A model generated the notes under the pieces. The model made no database searches, was not told the origin of the DNA, and worked only from the letters and a program-made list of their open reading frames with translations. Both the position numbers and the translations under genes were made by a program. From contig CAMOGS010000059.1 of NCBI GenBank assembly GCA_946614255.1, positions 1 to 23,216 on the forward strand: 23,216 nucleotides of DNA, in the 5' to 3' direction. Shown piece after piece: positions 22,520-23,216 of this stretch. Position 1 is the stretch's first letter. Every line of letters starts with the position of its first letter. Source of the DNA: UBA3871 sp002392265 (lineage in GTDB: Bacteria > Bacillota > Clostridia > Peptostreptococcales > Anaerovoracaceae).

Positions 22520-23216
22520 GATTTTTTCAATAAGCCCTGTAATATCCTCCGGAAGCGGTGCCTCGAGCTCCAAAAGCTCGCCGCTAATCGGATGGTAAAA
22601 AGAAAGATATCTCGCGTGCAGCGCCTGTCTTTCAATCAGCGGAACAAAGTGCCCCGAGGCCTCATCGATATTCCCCATCACGCCGCCGTAAAGCGTATCG
22701 CCCACGACGTGATGCCCGACCGAGCCCATGTGCACGCGTATCTGGTGCGTTCTGCCGGTTTCGAGCCGTATTTCCGCCAGCGTCATCCCTTCCGTCAAAA
22801 CGGCCTTTTTATCGCTCTCAAGCGCTTTCAACGCCGCCGCATCTATCTTTGAATAGACCAGCCGCATATCTTCGCGGTCGATTCCTAAGTTTTCGCCGTT
22901 TTCCCCCAGCCCGCTGGTGATGTCGCTGCTCAGCTTCATCGCCGGATAAGCATAGTTCTTCACGACTTTGTAGTGCGTCACCGAAGGGAAGCCTCCCTGC
23001 TCTACAGGCAGTACACATCTTTCGACGTGCAGCGGATCGGGCCTTCCGATGGGCCTGTCTATCGTCCCGCCAGCTGAGATAATACCGCAAAGCAGTGCAT
23101 TGTAGCGCTTGCTGACCTTTCCCGTCTTCATCTGCTTTGTCAGCTCTTCCTGCGCAAAAGCGTTTTTGGCGACGATCAGAAGGCCGCTGGTGTCACGGTC
23201 GAGCCTGTTTACGAAG
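22508..23216 (-). CDS. RluA/RluD-family pseudouridine synthase (5' end outside window)
   Basis: The open frame continues through the right edge, so the N terminus is missing. 235 residues are visible, out of about 300 usual for the family. The catalytic motif RLDRDTSGL is complete near the edge, with the aspartate that attacks the uracil base. IRLETGRTHQIRVHMGSVGHHVVGD-type residues (about 135-160 of the visible part) and HARYLSFYHPISG are family blocks. The enzyme isomerises uridines in rRNA (or tRNA). The subfamily cannot be settled without the N-terminal S4 region. An internal ATG at 23131 is not the start, because it lies after the catalytic motif. Followed by a tandem duplication and a dispersed repeat before murI. 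Confidence 0.93.
   Translation of the reverse strand, partial: FVNRLDRDTSGLLIVAKNAFAQEELTKQMKTGKVSKRYNALLCGIISAGGTIDRPIGRPDPLHVERCVLPVEQGGFPSVTHYKVVKNYAYPAMKLSSDITSGLGENGENLGIDREDMRLVYSKIDAAALKALESDKKAVLTEGMTLAEIRLETGRTHQIRVHMGSVGHHVVGDTLYGGVMGNIDEASGHFVPLIERQALHARYLSFYHPISGELLELEAPLPEDITGLIEKIKEH

Noticed and set aside
22508..23131. Complete pseudouridine synthase starting at ATG 23131
   Set aside because: The frame stays open to the window edge and includes the catalytic RLDRDTSG motif upstream of this ATG, so the gene is cut by the window.

Overview
The window looks like the chromosome of an anaerobic Gram-positive bacterium of the Clostridia. The evidence is a class A RNase P RNA, a primase/housekeeping-sigma operon with dgt, trmK and a Nif3 gene, a long-form 2-hydroxyacyl-CoA dehydratase activase, an S-layer-homology surface protein, and AGGAGG-type ribosome sites with TATAAT promoters. 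Every gene I can support lies on the minus strand, so reading order runs from high to low coordinates. I see no tRNA, CRISPR array or complete classical insertion sequence.

Layout in transcription order: (a) 23216-21026: the C-terminal part of an RluA-family pseudouridine synthase, a dispersed repeat, murI, and an unrecognised acidic 182-residue protein. (b) 21012-20553: a 460-bp cassette made of one small DUF559 (Vsr-like fold) endonuclease gene between two inverted copies of a hairpin repeat. It fills almost the whole gap between two genes. (c) 20535-15914: a YkvI-like membrane transporter, a third, solitary copy of the hairpin repeat, a metallo-beta-lactamase-fold hydrolase, and a secreted NAGPA-type phosphodiester glycosidase with three SLH domains. 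(d) 15828-8540: a housekeeping block of M16 peptidase, dut, dgt, dnaG, rpoD, trmK and Nif3, covering dNTP-pool cleaning, priming, sigma factor and tRNA modification. (e) 8456-5281: a MacAB/YknXYZ-type ABC export operon (adaptor, ATPase, permease) with a good promoter. (f) 5274-4751: a second dispersed repeat family, then the RNase P RNA gene with its own promoter and a strong intrinsic terminator. (g) 4713-1: a MATE transporter and the 5' part of the dehydratase activase, which starts at TTG and runs off the left edge.

Two repeat families deserve attention. Family 1 (19455, 20553, 20964) has two hairpins and a constant GGATGAGGTG tail. It brackets the DUF559 gene as inverted ends, and its tail appears to provide that gene's ribosome site at one end and its stop codon at the other. 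The solitary copy also abuts the stop codon of the YkvI-like gene. This looks like a small endonuclease-associated mobile element. Family 2 (5180 and 22399) is a 51-bp palindromic element matching at 47 of 51 positions. One copy supplies the -35 region of the rnpB promoter. The other sits between a possible ribosome site and the murI start codon, where its hairpin could bring the two together.

Several gene starts were moved from the longest possible reading frame because the upstream start codon lies inside a terminator or ribosome-binding site (MATE, ABC ATPase, dnaG, dgt, the metallo-hydrolase and the 182-residue protein).
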